A stretch of 64,000 bases of DNA from Mycolicibacterium wolinskyi (GTDB lineage Bacteria > Actinomycetota > Actinomycetes > Mycobacteriales > Mycobacteriaceae): the NCBI RefSeq assembly GCF_002101965.1, contig NZ_LQQA01000004.1:62001-126000 (forward strand), written 5' to 3'. Numbering within the stretch: the stretch's first letter is position 1; each line of letters begins with the position of its first letter. The notes beneath the pieces were generated by a model, which saw only the letters and a program-made list of their open reading frames with translations, had not been told where the DNA came from and searched no databases. Position numbers and translations under genes: made by a program. Shown here one piece after another: positions 28,410 to 37,555 of this stretch.

Positions 28410-29761
28410 GTGCCGCATATTGCGTTGTCGGCGGCGGCATTTCCGGGCTCGTCGCGGCCTACCGGTTGAGGATGGCGGCGGGGCCGCACGCCGATATCAC
28501 GTTGTTGGACCCGGCCGACCGCCTCGGTGGCGTACTGCGCACCGAGCGGGTCGGCGGACAGTCACTCGATGTCGGTGCCGAGGCGTTCGTCGCCCGGCGC
28601 CCCGAGATGCCGGCACTGCTCGCCGAGCTCAGCCTGGCCGGCCGTCAGATCGGCACCACGGGCGTGCGCCCACTCATCTACAGCGGCGCTCGGCTGCATC
28701 CTTTGCCGCAGGGCACGTTACAGGGCATACCCGCGCAGGCCTCGTCGGTGCTCGGGTTGGTCGATGACGCGACCGTGGCCCGCATCCTCGACGAACGCAC
28801 CCGGCCATTCAGCTGGCGGCCCGGCGCGGACCCATCGGTCGCCGAACTCGTCGGCGACCGCTTCGGGCAACAGGTCGTGCAGCGATCCGTCGATCCGCTG
28901 CTGACCGGGGTGTATGCGGGCTCTGCCGCGACCATCGGGCTGCGGTCGGCCGTTCCGACCCTGGCCGCCGCACTCGACCGGGGCGCGCGCAACCTCACCG
29001 AAGCGGTCCGCGACGCGCTCGGGCCGCCGGTCACCGGTCCGGTGTTCGGTGCGCTCGACGGCGGCTACACGGTGCTGCTCGAGGAACTGCAGCGGCGGGC
29101 CGGCGTGCGGTGGGCGCAGGTGGCCGCCGTCCGCGTCGACCGTGGAACCAGAGGCTGGGAAGTCCTCGACGACGAAGGCAACAGATGGCGCGCCGACGGG
29201 GTGGTCCTGGCGGTCCCGGCGCCCGGCCTGCCCAAGCTCATCGAGCACATCGCGCCCCGCACCGCGGCGGCGGCCCGGCGGATCCGCGTCGCGTCGGCGG
29301 CCGTCGTGGCCCTGGCCCTGCCGGGAGGCACGCCGTTGCCGCAGCAGTCGGGGGTGCTGGTCGTGAGCGGAGAGCGCTTGAACGCCAAGGCCGTAACGCT
29401 GACGTCGCGTAAATGGGGACGGCGCGGAAACGTCGAACTGCTGCGGTTGTCGTTCGGCCGCTACGGCGACGATCTCGCGCGCAGCACCGGCGACGAGGAC
29501 CTGCTGGCGTGGTCGATGCGCGACCTGCAGACCCTGTTCGGCATCGCCGTGGAACCAGTCGACTGCCACGTGCACCGCTGGATCGATGCCATGCCGCAAT
29601 ACGGTCCCGGGCACGCCGATCTGATCGCCGAGCTACGGGCCGGCTTGCCGCCGACGCTCGTGGTCGCGGGCGGTTACCTCGACGGCATCGGAGTGCCTGC
29701 CTGTGTGGGGACAGCCACCCGAGCGGCCACCGCACTCGTCAACAGCGGCGTGGCACGATAG
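28406..29761 (+). CDS. hemY: Coproporphyrinogen III oxidase CgoX (HemY)
   Basis: A 451-residue FAD protein. The flavin fingerprint is [18 protein letters not shown] at the N-terminus, followed by [17 protein letters not shown]. The C-terminus carries [11 protein letters not shown] and [17 protein letters not shown]. In actinobacteria HemY oxidises coproporphyrinogen III to coproporphyrin III rather than protoporphyrinogen. The GTG start overlaps the hemE stop, so translation is coupled. Confidence 0.95.
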   Translation: MSAAYCVVGGGISGLVAAYRLRMAAGPHADITLLDPADRLGGVLRTERVGGQSLDVGAEAFVARRPEMPALLAELSLAGRQIGTTGVRPLIYSGARLHPLPQGTLQGIPAQASSVLGLVDDATVARILDERTRPFSWRPGADPSVAELVGDRFGQQVVQRSVDPLLTGVYAGSAATIGLRSAVPTLAAALDRGARNLTEAVRDALGPPVTGPVFGALDGGYTVLLEELQRRAGVRWAQVAAVRVDRGTRGWEVLDDEGNRWRADGVVLAVPAPGLPKLIEHIAPRTAAAARRIRVASAAVVALALPGGTPLPQQSGVLVVSGERLNAKAVTLTSRKWGRRGNVELLRLSFGRYGDDLARSTGDEDLLAWSMRDLQTLFGIAVEPVDCHVHRWIDAMPQYGPGHADLIAELRAGLPPTLVVAGGYLDGIGVPACVGTATRAATALVNSGVAR

Positions 29762-29765
29762 GCGT

Positions 29766-30461
29766 ATGGCCAAGCTCGACTTCGACGCACTCAACTCCAC
29801 CATCCGCTACCTGATGTTCTCGGTCTTCACGGTGAACCCGGGAGAGCTGGGCGAGGACCGCGCCGACGTCATCGACGAGGCCGCCACCTTCTTCAAACAG
29901 CAGGAGGAACGCGGCGTCGTGGTCCGCGGCCTCTACGACGTGGCCGGGTTCCGGGCCGACGCCGACTTCATGATCTGGACGCACGCCGAAAAGGTCGAGG
30001 CGCTGCAGGCGACGTACTCCGACTTCCGCCGCACCACCGCGCTCGGCCGAGCCAGCGACCCGGTGTGGAGCAACGTCGCACTCCACCGGCCCGCCGAATT
30101 CAACAAGAGCCACATCCCGGCATTCCTGGCCGGCGAGGACCCGGGCAACTACATCTGCGTGTACCCGTTCGTGCGGTCGCTGGAGTGGTACCTGCTCGAA
30201 GACGAAGAACGCCGCCGCATGCTCTCTGAGCACGGCATGGCCGCCCGCGGCTACAAGGATGTGCGCGCCAACACCGTGCCTGCGTTCGCGCTCGGCGACT
30301 ACGAGTGGATCCTGGCCTTCGAGGCGCCCGAACTGCACCGGATCGTCGACCTCATGCGTGACCTGCGAGCCACCGACGCCCGCCGCCACGTCCGCGAGGA
30401 GACGCCGTTCTTCACCGGCCCGCGCGTCAGCGTCGAAGATCTCATCGCCAAGCTGCCGTAG
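29766..30461 (+). CDS. hemQ: Coproheme decarboxylase HemQ (ChdC)
   Basis: A 231-residue chlorite-dismutase-like protein that converts coproheme to heme b by two H2O2-dependent decarboxylations, the last step of the coproporphyrin route. Recognisable parts are [60 protein letters not shown] and [23 protein letters not shown] 29766 starts 4 bp after the hemY stop. A ferrochelatase gene is not adjacent. Confidence 0.94.
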   Translation: MAKLDFDALNSTIRYLMFSVFTVNPGELGEDRADVIDEAATFFKQQEERGVVVRGLYDVAGFRADADFMIWTHAEKVEALQATYSDFRRTTALGRASDPVWSNVALHRPAEFNKSHIPAFLAGEDPGNYICVYPFVRSLEWYLLEDEERRRMLSEHGMAARGYKDVRANTVPAFALGDYEWILAFEAPELHRIVDLMRDLRATDARRHVREETPFFTGPRVSVEDLIAKLP

Positions 30462-30521
30462 TTTCCGGGGCGGGGCACGCCGCCCCACGGTTGCTTGGCT
30501 GCTTGGCTGCTTGGGCGGCGT

Positions 30522-30814
30522 TTGTCACGCTGGAGTGGCTGGCGGGCTCGGTTGTCACGCTGGAGCAGCGGTGGGGCCCTGATTGTCCGATGGCATCCCA
30601 CGCTGGGTCGCGTTTGTCACGCTGGCGTGGCTGTTGGGCTTGTTTGTCACGCTGGAGCAGCGGTGGGGCCCTGATTCTCCGATGGCATCCCACGCTGGGC
30701 CGCGTTTGTCACGCTGGCGTGGCTGTTGGGCTCGGTTGTCACGCTGGAGCAGCGGTGGGGCCCTGATTCTCCGATGGCATCCCACGCTGGGCCGCGATTG
30801 TCACGCTGGCGTGA
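30522..30814. repeat. 92-bp tandem repeat, about 3.2 copies
   Basis: Copies start at 30522, 30614 and 30706 and a partial fourth at 30798, each 92 bp apart. The unit carries two TTGTCACGCTGG-type motifs and a TGGGGCCCTGATT segment. Copies 2 and 3 are nearly identical; copy 1 differs at several bases. The unit length is not a multiple of three, so the frames shift between copies and the apparent ORFs here are not genes. It occupies the 450-bp spacer between hemQ and msrB. Confidence 0.9.
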
Positions 30815-30847
30815 CGCTCGGCGTCGACAGCCACGCTAGCGTGACAA
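30798..30847. repeat. Large inverted repeat at the end of the tandem array
   Basis: The arm TTGTCACGCTGGCGTG (30798-30813) is complementary to CACGCTAGCGTGACAA (30832-30847) at 15 of 16 positions, with an 18-bp loop. It could act as a bidirectional terminator between convergent hemQ and msrB or as a protein site; there is no U-tract. Confidence 0.6.
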
Positions 30848-30848
30848 T

Positions 30849-30888
30849 GGCGCGGCCAGGCGCGGCCAGGCGCGGCCAGGCGCGGCCA
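30849..30888. repeat. 10-bp tandem repeat GGCGCGGCCA, four perfect copies
   Basis: Four identical head-to-tail copies directly after the inverted repeat, ending at GCACACACAC. A likely slippage-prone array; no function assigned. Confidence 0.85.
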
Positions 30889-30914
30889 ACGCACACACAC
30901 GCGAACGAAGCCCC

Positions 30915-31331
30915 TCAGCCCTCGGCAGGCACCAGCTTCAGTGAGATGGAGTTGATGCAGTAGCGCTGATCGGTCGGCGTCGGGTAGCCCTCACCTTCGA
31001 ACACGTGCCCGAGGTGGCTGTGGCAGTTGGCGCACAACACCTCGACGCGGCGCATTCCCAGCGAGTTGTCGGACCGCAGGATCACCGCGTCGGAGTTCGC
31101 CGGGTCGAAGAACGACGGCCACCCGCAATGGGATTCGAACTTCTCGCTGCTGCGGAACAGCTCGGCACCACAGGCCCGGCATTCGTAGACGCCCTCGGTT
31201 TTGGTGTCGGTGTACTCCCCGGTGAACGGCCGTTCGGTGCCGGCTCGGCGCAGTACGGCGAACTCTTCGGGGGTGAGCTTCGCACGCCATTCGTCATCGG
31301 TCAGTTCCAGCTTGGGACCGGGAATCGTCAT
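30915..31331 (-). CDS. msrB: Peptide methionine-R-sulfoxide reductase MsrB
   Basis: A 138-residue enzyme reducing methionine-R-sulfoxide in damaged proteins. Two zinc-binding CxxC pairs are visible (ECRACG and CANCHSHLG). The core has HCGWPSFFDP and the catalytic cysteine lies in RYCINSISL. The ATG is preceded by TAACTT at about six bases, so it may be leaderless. Divergent from an AraC-type regulator, 59 bp between starts. Confidence 0.96.
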   Translation of the reverse strand: MTIPGPKLELTDDEWRAKLTPEEFAVLRRAGTERPFTGEYTDTKTEGVYECRACGAELFRSSEKFESHCGWPSFFDPANSDAVILRSDNSLGMRRVEVLCANCHSHLGHVFEGEGYPTPTDQRYCINSISLKLVPAEG

Positions 31332-31390
31332 ATCCCCAAGTTACGTCCGGGGACTGCAGCGCGCCAGATCGGCCGGCGATAGCCTGCGGT

Positions 31391-32143
31391 ATGCGCGGTG
31401 CATGGATCAGCCGGCCCGGTGAGATGGTCGTGGCGGGCTCGTTCGGGGACATCGCGGTGCACCACCATCCCGCGGTTCAGCTCGCGGTAGGGCTTGACGG
31501 CGCGTTGTCGATGGTCGCCGACGACGGTTCGGCGCAGCAGTGCCGGGTTGCGGTCGTCGCCGGTGGTGCTCGGCATGCGCTGCGGTCGGCCGGAGCGAGC
31601 GCCGCCTTGTCCGTGTATCTGAGCCCGCAAACCTCCACTGCCGCAGCGCTTCACGCGCTCAGCACCGCCAACGGCGCGGTGCCGGGAGTGTGGGCGATCG
31701 ACGACGGCGAACTCGTCGAATCGGTCGCAACGGCGGTACACAACGACGACCTGTCCGCAGCCGCCGACCTCGTGATCGCCGACCTGCTGGCCCGGGCCGA
31801 CGCAGAAACCGGCAACGCGGTGCACCCGCAGGTGCGGCAGGCGATCGAAGTGCTCGCGGCCAGGATGCCGAACCGCACCGCCCTGAGCTCGGTCGCCGGT
31901 GAGGTGGCGTTGTCACCCGACTATCTCGGGCGGCTGTTCAAGAAGCAGACCGGGGCGTCGTTCGCGGCGTCGGCCCGCTGGACGCGGTTGCTGGCGGCGC
32001 TCGAGCACCTGTCGCAGGGGGCATCGATCACCGATGCCGCACACCGGGCCGGTTTCGCCGACGGCGCCCATGCGACGCGGGTGTGCCGCGAGCTCACCGG
32101 AATCGCACCCAGCGATGTGTTGCGCGCGTTGACCGCACGCTGA
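31391..32143 (+). CDS. AraC-family transcriptional regulator
   Basis: 250 residues. The N-terminus is a cupin-like sensor (AVHHHPAVQLAVGLDGAL) and the C-terminus a double helix-turn-helix of AraC type (LSSVAGEVALSPDYLGRLFK and ITDAAHRAGFADGAHATRVC). Targets unknown; it is divergent from msrB and upstream of a methyltransferase gene on the same strand. TAGCCT lies five bases before the ATG. Confidence 0.85.
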   Translation: MRGAWISRPGEMVVAGSFGDIAVHHHPAVQLAVGLDGALSMVADDGSAQQCRVAVVAGGARHALRSAGASAALSVYLSPQTSTAAALHALSTANGAVPGVWAIDDGELVESVATAVHNDDLSAAADLVIADLLARADAETGNAVHPQVRQAIEVLAARMPNRTALSSVAGEVALSPDYLGRLFKKQTGASFAASARWTRLLAALEHLSQGASITDAAHRAGFADGAHATRVCRELTGIAPSDVLRALTAR

Positions 32144-32219
32144 TCGGACGGATCTGTTCAAGCGCCGGGCGCTCGGCCGCGTGATGCTCGATGTCGAACA
32201 CTGACAACCGGGAGCCGAT

Positions 32220-32789
32220 ATGCCAGCGATGTCACGAGTCGAGCGTGCGTTCTGCAAGGGAATGTTGTGGCGGGGCAGCGGCAATGCCGTGCTCGGCAGC
32301 CTGCCGACCGACCGGCTGGGGCGTGACGTGCTCGAAATCGGTTCGGGCAGCGGCGATATCGCAGCCCGGTTGCGTCAGGCGCGCCAGGATCTCGCCATCA
32401 CCGCGACCGACTTCGACCCCGTCATGGTCCGGGCGGCGACCGGGCGCCTGCGCCGGTATCCCGACGTCACGGTCCAGGCCGCCGATGCCACCGACCTACC
32501 GTTCGCCAACGCTTCGTTCGATTCGGTGCTCAGCTGCCTGATGTTGCACCACATCGTCGAGTGGGAGAAGGCGATCGCCGAGATCGCCCGCGTGCTGCGC
32601 CCGGGCGGGGTTTTCGTCGGCTACGACCTCGTGCGCAGCCCGCTGGCCACCACGATCCACCGGCTCGACCGCTCGCCGTTCCGCCTCGTGAATCCCGGCG
32701 AACTCGAATCCGTGTGTGCCGAACACGGACTCACGATGCGGACGCAGACCCGGCTGGCCGGCCAGGTCATGCAGTTCGCGTCACACTGA
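32220..32789 (+). CDS. SAM-dependent methyltransferase (Rv2675c type)
   Basis: A 189-residue class I methyltransferase. Motif I is VLEIGSGSGDIAARL (residues ~38-50), motif II is ATDFDPVMVRAA, and post-motif LPFANASFDSVLSCLMLHHI and RVLRPGGVFVGYD follow. The substrate is unknown. ATG 32220 has GGGAG upstream. Convergent with aftC; the stop codons overlap by 9 bp. Confidence 0.86.
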   Translation: MPAMSRVERAFCKGMLWRGSGNAVLGSLPTDRLGRDVLEIGSGSGDIAARLRQARQDLAITATDFDPVMVRAATGRLRRYPDVTVQAADATDLPFANASFDSVLSCLMLHHIVEWEKAIAEIARVLRPGGVFVGYDLVRSPLATTIHRLDRSPFRLVNPGELESVCAEHGLTMRTQTRLAGQVMQFASH

Positions 32790-34085
32790 CTCGGTGGCGC
32801 GGGCCCGGCTCAGCCACGGCGGATCGATTCCCTCGTCGAGCCGGCCGTCCTGTTTGGCGTCGAGGTAGCGGAAGTACAGCACGCAGAACACCACCACGAG
32901 CATCAGCGACCAGCCGTAGGTGATCTTCATGTACTCCAGGAACCGCCCGGTGGTCGGCCAGTGTCCGAGCAGCCAGCGGTCCATCGTCATGAACCCGTAG
33001 ATCGCGAGCCACGCCGGCCAGTTGCGGATCACCGAGTTCGGCAGCACCACCGTCATCAGGAACGGGAACAACATCATCGAGTAGTAGCCCTGGCCCAGGG
33101 ACAGCACCAGGAACGACGCGATCAGCAGCACACCCGAGGACGTCAGCATCCAGAACAGCGGATCGCGTTCGCGGTAGTGGCGGTACAGCAGCCACAGGCT
33201 GCCAACCGCCAGCAGCAGGAACACGATGCGCAGCAACAGGATCAGCCACATGGGCAGCCCGTAGTAGATGCCGTTGCCCAGGATCGAGCTGTTGAAGTAG
33301 TCGCGCGTGGACAAGATGTAGGGCACGGTGTTGCGCACGAACCCCATGGGATCGGAGACCAGCGGCCAGGCCACCGCGTTGAACAGCACCGGCACACCCA
33401 GGGCCGTGATGAACGTGTAGAACTGCCGGTTGAGCAGCGGCAGCAGCAGTAGCGGCGCCAGTGAGGGTTTGACCACGAGCGTCAACCCGATCGCGACACC
33501 GGCGAGTAGCTCGTTGCGAACGCCGCCGGCCAGCAGCCAGCGGAAGAACAACACACCGCACAGCAGGATGCAGCCGTTGATGTTGGTGAACACCAGTGTG
33601 TTGGTCACCGATTCGGTGCAGAACATGGCCAGCAGCAGCGCTGGCATGGCCACTGAGGTGAACGAGTACTTGAACAGGCGGACGAGGAAATACGCCGCGA
33701 GGATGATCGCGACGGTGTTGAAGAAGATGAACCAGTACCGCGACGCGTCGACGGGCAGGTAGCCGAACGGTGCGAGCAGCAGCGTCCCGCCTGGTGGGTA
33801 CAGGTAGTGCGGATCGACGTACTCGAAGTGCTCGTTGTAGATGTCGAGCCCGAGCTTGAAGTTGATCACCGCGCGGTACACCGGTCCGAAGTCGTCGGTG
33901 ATGTATCCGTTGGTCGCCAGCACGTAGCTGCGATGAATGATCGACAGAATCGCGACCGGCCACAGCACCGAGCGCAGCACCGTGGCGATGCCGGGCGGGG
34001 AGGTGCGTGGACGGAACGCGTTCAGGAGACCGGTACTCATGCGATTAGTCGTGGAATCTGTCGCCGCCACCAGCGAACCGTACAC
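32781..34085 (-). CDS. aftC: Alpha-1,3-arabinofuranosyltransferase AftC
   Basis: A 434-residue membrane glycosyltransferase of the GT-C class that adds the alpha-1,3 arabinofuranose branch to arabinan of arabinogalactan and lipoarabinomannan, using decaprenylphosphoryl arabinose. About ten helices are predicted. The conserved first outside loop NGYITDDFGPVYRAV carries the catalytic DD motif. Additional matches are DPHYLYPPGGTLLLAPFGYL and ILGNGIYYGLPMWLILLL. GTG 34085 gives the MYGSLV start that resembles M. tuberculosis Rv2673. Confidence 0.92.
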   Translation of the reverse strand: MYGSLVAATDSTTNRMSTGLLNAFRPRTSPPGIATVLRSVLWPVAILSIIHRSYVLATNGYITDDFGPVYRAVINFKLGLDIYNEHFEYVDPHYLYPPGGTLLLAPFGYLPVDASRYWFIFFNTVAIILAAYFLVRLFKYSFTSVAMPALLLAMFCTESVTNTLVFTNINGCILLCGVLFFRWLLAGGVRNELLAGVAIGLTLVVKPSLAPLLLLPLLNRQFYTFITALGVPVLFNAVAWPLVSDPMGFVRNTVPYILSTRDYFNSSILGNGIYYGLPMWLILLLRIVFLLLAVGSLWLLYRHYRERDPLFWMLTSSGVLLIASFLVLSLGQGYYSMMLFPFLMTVVLPNSVIRNWPAWLAIYGFMTMDRWLLGHWPTTGRFLEYMKITYGWSLMLVVVFCVLYFRYLDAKQDGRLDEGIDPPWLSRARATESV

Positions 34086-34106
34086 CGACCGATATTCGGC
34101 CAGGCG

Positions 34107-35678
34107 TCAGGCAGGACAGTACGTGTCGGTCTCCGGAGCTTTGCCGCTTTCGAGGTATGCGGTCACCGGCGGCAGTGCGCATGGGCTGTAGATCGACGCG
34201 CCGTGGCCGATGCCCTGCCACATCACGCGCCGGTTGGTCGCGCCCGCGTTGATGATCGTCGCCGCGACGGCCGCGACGCCTTCGTTGCCGACGATCGGGT
34301 CGTTCTGCACACCGAGCAGCAGCACCGGCGTCTTCAGATCCTTGGGTTCTTCCGGAGCCGAACCGCTCGGCCAGTTCAGGCACTTGACGAGATCGAGCGC
34401 ACCGACGGCACCGAATTGCGGGTAGAGCTTGCCCCAGGCGACGACGAGTTCGCGGACGCGGTCGGGGGTGGGCCGGTTCAGCGCGTCGCTGCAACTGTTG
34501 ACGAACTGACCGTCGGTCTGGCGGAGATCTTCGGCCTTGGTGATCAGGTCGGTGATCGGGTTGGGGTCGCCGTCGCGGGCCGCGGCCAGCGCAACAGCGA
34601 GGTTGTTCGTCGCGGCGACGCGGTCGCCCTGCGGGAATCCCAGGCTGGTCGCGATGGCCTCGGCCAAGGTGGCCACCGAAGCCCCGCCAGGGCCGCGGCC
34701 GGCCCTGGCGTCCGCGAGCAGCGAGTCGACCACACCCTTGGGGTCGGGGCCGAGTGGACAGTTGGTCGCGATGCACTGTGCGGCGAACGCGTCGAGCGCG
34801 GCCTGTTGGCCCTTTACGCGCTGTTCGGCGGCGGCCTCGGCGCCGATGGCGAGCGGCAGGGGCGAGTCGAGGATCAGGCGCGAGACCTTGTTGGGGTGCG
34901 AGCCGGCATAGGCCAACGCCACCTGTGCGCCGTTCCCGACGCCGAGCAGCGCCAGCGTGGGAACGTCCCAGGTGCTGCGGAGCCGTTCGAGATCCTCGGC
35001 GGCGTGCGCGTTGTCGTAGGCGGAGTCGCCAGGGGCGATGGTGTCGGTGCAGCTCGTCGTGGCGGTCACCGTGATCGCGCCCAGGTTGGCCACCGGATCG
35101 TCACCGGCCTGGAACTGCGCCTGGTCCAGCATCTCCTGGCGGTCGTAGAGGTCGCGGCAGTCGATGGCGCCGGACATGCCCATCCCGCGGCGGTCGACGG
35201 CCACGATGGGATGGGACTTGAGCACGTCACTGCCCGAACGGGACAACCACACCGGCAACTGGGCCGAGGACGGCAGGTCGGAACCCGTCGTCATCACGAG
35301 CGGCCCGGCGTCCTGCGGGGTGTCGGCGGACCGCGCCTGCACGACACCGATCGGGAGCGTCCCGGTCGCGCCTTCGATGGGGTCGAGATCGGCGTCGTAG
35401 GTCGCGCACTGCAACGTCACACCGGGCACCGGCTGGACACCGGCGCCGCCGAACAGTCGCGACGTGCAGTCCTGCCACCCGTTCAAATCGTTCTTGGGCT
35501 TTTCGATGGCAGGCGGTCCGGCGGGGGCGTCGGAGGTCGTCGCGGGCTGCCCTTGCGGGTGCGCGCCGGAATCGGTGGCATACCTGGGGTCGACGGCGAA
35601 CATCGGCGTGCATGCGGTGAGCAGTGCCGACACGGCAACTGTCGACACGCTCAGGGCCCTCACCAGCTGATGACGCAT
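34107..35678 (-). CDS. Secreted lipoprotein, alpha/beta hydrolase fold without the nucleophilic serine (Rv2672 type)
   Basis: About 523 residues. A signal peptide ends with a lipobox (VSALLTAC), so it is a lipoprotein. The fold matches secreted Streptomyces tripeptidyl-aminopeptidase-like enzymes (IVAVDRRGMGMSGAIDC; LILDSPLPLAIG). The elbow usually written GVSYG reads GVGNG, so the serine is replaced by glycine; the acid and histidine regions (GVQNDPIVG, GIGHGASIY) remain. It may be a non-catalytic or altered family member. The ATG at 35678 has a -10 TACTGT on its strand (35686-35691) seven bases upstream. It follows a protease annotation in M. tuberculosis. Confidence 0.82.
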   Translation of the reverse strand: MRHQLVRALSVSTVAVSALLTACTPMFAVDPRYATDSGAHPQGQPATTSDAPAGPPAIEKPKNDLNGWQDCTSRLFGGAGVQPVPGVTLQCATYDADLDPIEGATGTLPIGVVQARSADTPQDAGPLVMTTGSDLPSSAQLPVWLSRSGSDVLKSHPIVAVDRRGMGMSGAIDCRDLYDRQEMLDQAQFQAGDDPVANLGAITVTATTSCTDTIAPGDSAYDNAHAAEDLERLRSTWDVPTLALLGVGNGAQVALAYAGSHPNKVSRLILDSPLPLAIGAEAAAEQRVKGQQAALDAFAAQCIATNCPLGPDPKGVVDSLLADARAGRGPGGASVATLAEAIATSLGFPQGDRVAATNNLAVALAAARDGDPNPITDLITKAEDLRQTDGQFVNSCSDALNRPTPDRVRELVVAWGKLYPQFGAVGALDLVKCLNWPSGSAPEEPKDLKTPVLLLGVQNDPIVGNEGVAAVAATIINAGATNRRVMWQGIGHGASIYSPCALPPVTAYLESGKAPETDTYCPA

Positions 35679-35685
35679 GCTGACC

Positions 35686-35691
35686 ACAGTA
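35686..35691 (-). promoter_or_regulatory. -10 element of the Rv2672-type lipoprotein gene
   Basis: TACTGT on the minus strand is seven bases before ATG 35678; a leaderless start is likely. Confidence 0.45.
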
Positions 35692-35709
35692 GCGACAGGT
35701 TTCTGTTCG

Positions 35710-36480
35710 TCAGCTCCGGACGTAACGCGTGTACAGATAGCCCTCGTCGTCGGTCAGCAGGTGTGCCGGCCGCATCCGGGTGTGTGTCTGACCGGGGCCC
35801 GTGGCGATGCGCCGCGCGACGCCACCGACGAGCACGGGCGCCATCGTCAGGCACAACTCGTCGAGGAGGTCCTCTTCGATCAGCAGGCTCAGCAGCTGCG
35901 GGCCGCCCTCGGTGAGCACCCGAAGCAACTTGCGCTCGGCCAGCACGCGCAACGCCGTGGCCGGGTCGACCCGGCCGGGGTCGGAGCCGGAGGCGTCGAT
36001 CACCTCGGCGACCGCACCCAGTCGGCGCCGCGCGTCGGCGACGGTGTTGGCCGCGGTGAGGATGAGCGGCGCGACCTCGGTGCGGGTGAAGAACTTGGCC
36101 TCGTGGTCGAGGTCGGCGGACGCGGTGACGACCGCGATCGGGGGCACCTCGGACTGGCCGCGGCGTTGGCGGGCCTGGCGTTGTTCGACGCTGAGCTGTG
36201 CGCCCGAGTAGTTCTCGATGCGCACCGTCGCCGCGCCGACGAGGATGACGTCGGCGGCGTCGCGCATGAGGTTGAACACCGCGCGGTCGCCGGCGCCGGC
36301 CAACCCGCCGGCCTTGCCGTCATCGGTGGCCCCGCCGTCGAGGCTCGCGATCATGTTGCCGCGTACCCAGCAGCGTTGCAGGTTGTCGGGGTAGGCGTAG
36401 AAGTCGCGCAGGCGGTCGTCTGCGGCCGAATCGACGGCCCCTAGCACTGTGAGCTGTGTCCCAGCGGCGTCGTCGGACAT
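35710..36480 (-). CDS. RibD C-terminal-like reductase (Rv2671 type)
   Basis: 256 residues with the dihydrofolate-reductase-like RibD_C fold: NMIASLDGGATDD, ADVILVGAATVRIENY and LTEGGPQLLSLLIEEDLLDE. In the riboflavin pathway this domain reduces the ribosylamine intermediate. The M. tuberculosis homologue is known from para-aminosalicylic-acid resistance, where it can substitute for dihydrofolate reductase. No deaminase domain is present, so riboflavin synthesis is not its sole role. Divergent from the ZapE-like gene. Confidence 0.85.
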   Translation of the reverse strand: MSDDAAGTQLTVLGAVDSAADDRLRDFYAYPDNLQRCWVRGNMIASLDGGATDDGKAGGLAGAGDRAVFNLMRDAADVILVGAATVRIENYSGAQLSVEQRQARQRRGQSEVPPIAVVTASADLDHEAKFFTRTEVAPLILTAANTVADARRRLGAVAEVIDASGSDPGRVDPATALRVLAERKLLRVLTEGGPQLLSLLIEEDLLDELCLTMAPVLVGGVARRIATGPGQTHTRMRPAHLLTDDEGYLYTRYVRS

Positions 36481-36514
36481 AAACAGAATTTGAGCACGTG
36501 GCTACGCTGCCTGC

Positions 36515-37555
36515 ATGCACGGGTCCAGCGGCGTCGCCCATCTCGCCGATCGTCATCCCACGGTCACGCCGGAGAGGTTGGTCGCACAGCTAATTCCACC
36601 GCCGACCTTCGCCGACGTCAGCTTCGACAGTTACCGGCCCGATCCGGCCGAGCCGTCGCAGGCCGCGGCGGTGCAGTCGTGCCGCCGGTTCTGCGAGCAG
36701 GCGGCCGAGCGCCGGGCCGGCAAGAAGAAGCTGTTCGGCAAGCGCGAGGTGCTGCCCGGCGTCGGGCTCTATCTCGACGGCGGGTTCGGCGTCGGCAAGA
36801 CACACTTGCTGGCCTCGACGTACTACACGCTCTCCGCGGCGGGCGATGCCCCGACGGCGTTCGCGACGTTCGGTGAACTCACCCAGCTGGCCGGCGTGTT
36901 CGGTTACAACGAGTGCATCGACCTGCTCGCCGATTACGTCGTGGTGTGTATCGACGAGTTCGAACTCGACGACCCGGGCAACACCACGCTGATCTCGCGG
37001 CTGCTGTCGGCGCTCGTGGAGCGCGGCGTGTCGATCGCGGCAACGTCGAACACGCTGCCCGAGCAACTCGGCGAGGGGCGGTTCGCGGCTCAGGACTTCC
37101 TGCGGGAGATCAACACGCTCGCGCAGATCTTCACCACCGTGCGCATCGAGGGGCCCGACTACCGGCACCGCGATCTGCCGCCTGCGCCCGAGCCGCTTTC
37201 CGACGACGCGGTGGCCGAACGCGCGGCCGCGGTCGACGGCGCGACCCTCGACGACTTCGACGCGTTGTGCACGCATCTCGCGACCATGCACCCCTCGCGC
37301 TACCACGCGCTGATCGACGGCGTGACCGAGGTGTTCATCACCGGCGTGCACCCGATCGAGGACCAGAGCGTGGCCCTTCGGCTGGTCGCGCTGACCGACC
37401 GGCTCTACGACGCGGGCATCCCGGTGCTGGCGTCGGGCACGAAACTCGACACGATCTTCAGCGCGGAGATGCTCGCCGGTGGTTTCCGCAAGAAGTACCT
37501 GCGGGCGACCTCACGCCTTCTGGCGCTGACGGCTGCGGCGCAGCAGGCCAATTAG
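36515..37555 (+). CDS. ZapE-like AFG1-family ATPase (Rv2670c type)
   Basis: A 346-residue P-loop ATPase. The Walker A motif is GGFGVGKTHLLAS (residues ~89-101) with Walker B VVVCIDEFELDDPG (near residue 145) and a conserved arginine region (LVERGVSIAATSN). AFG1/ZapE proteins act on cell division (FtsZ) or on mitochondrial proteostasis. A TACGCT -10 lies six bases before the ATG, suggesting a leaderless mRNA. It overlaps the convergent GNAT gene by 4 bp. Confidence 0.88.
   Translation: MHGSSGVAHLADRHPTVTPERLVAQLIPPPTFADVSFDSYRPDPAEPSQAAAVQSCRRFCEQAAERRAGKKKLFGKREVLPGVGLYLDGGFGVGKTHLLASTYYTLSAAGDAPTAFATFGELTQLAGVFGYNECIDLLADYVVVCIDEFELDDPGNTTLISRLLSALVERGVSIAATSNTLPEQLGEGRFAAQDFLREINTLAQIFTTVRIEGPDYRHRDLPPAPEPLSDDAVAERAAAVDGATLDDFDALCTHLATMHPSRYHALIDGVTEVFITGVHPIEDQSVALRLVALTDRLYDAGIPVLASGTKLDTIFSAEMLAGGFRKKYLRATSRLLALTAAAQQAN

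Noticed and set aside
30491..30766. Open frames on both strands within the hemQ-msrB spacer
   Set aside because: They arise from the 92-bp tandem repeat. The unit is not a multiple of three and translations differ between copies, with no family resemblance or ribosome site.
30522..30888. Possible CRISPR array
   Set aside because: Direct repeats are tandem with no unique spacers, the unit is 92 bp, and no cas genes are nearby.
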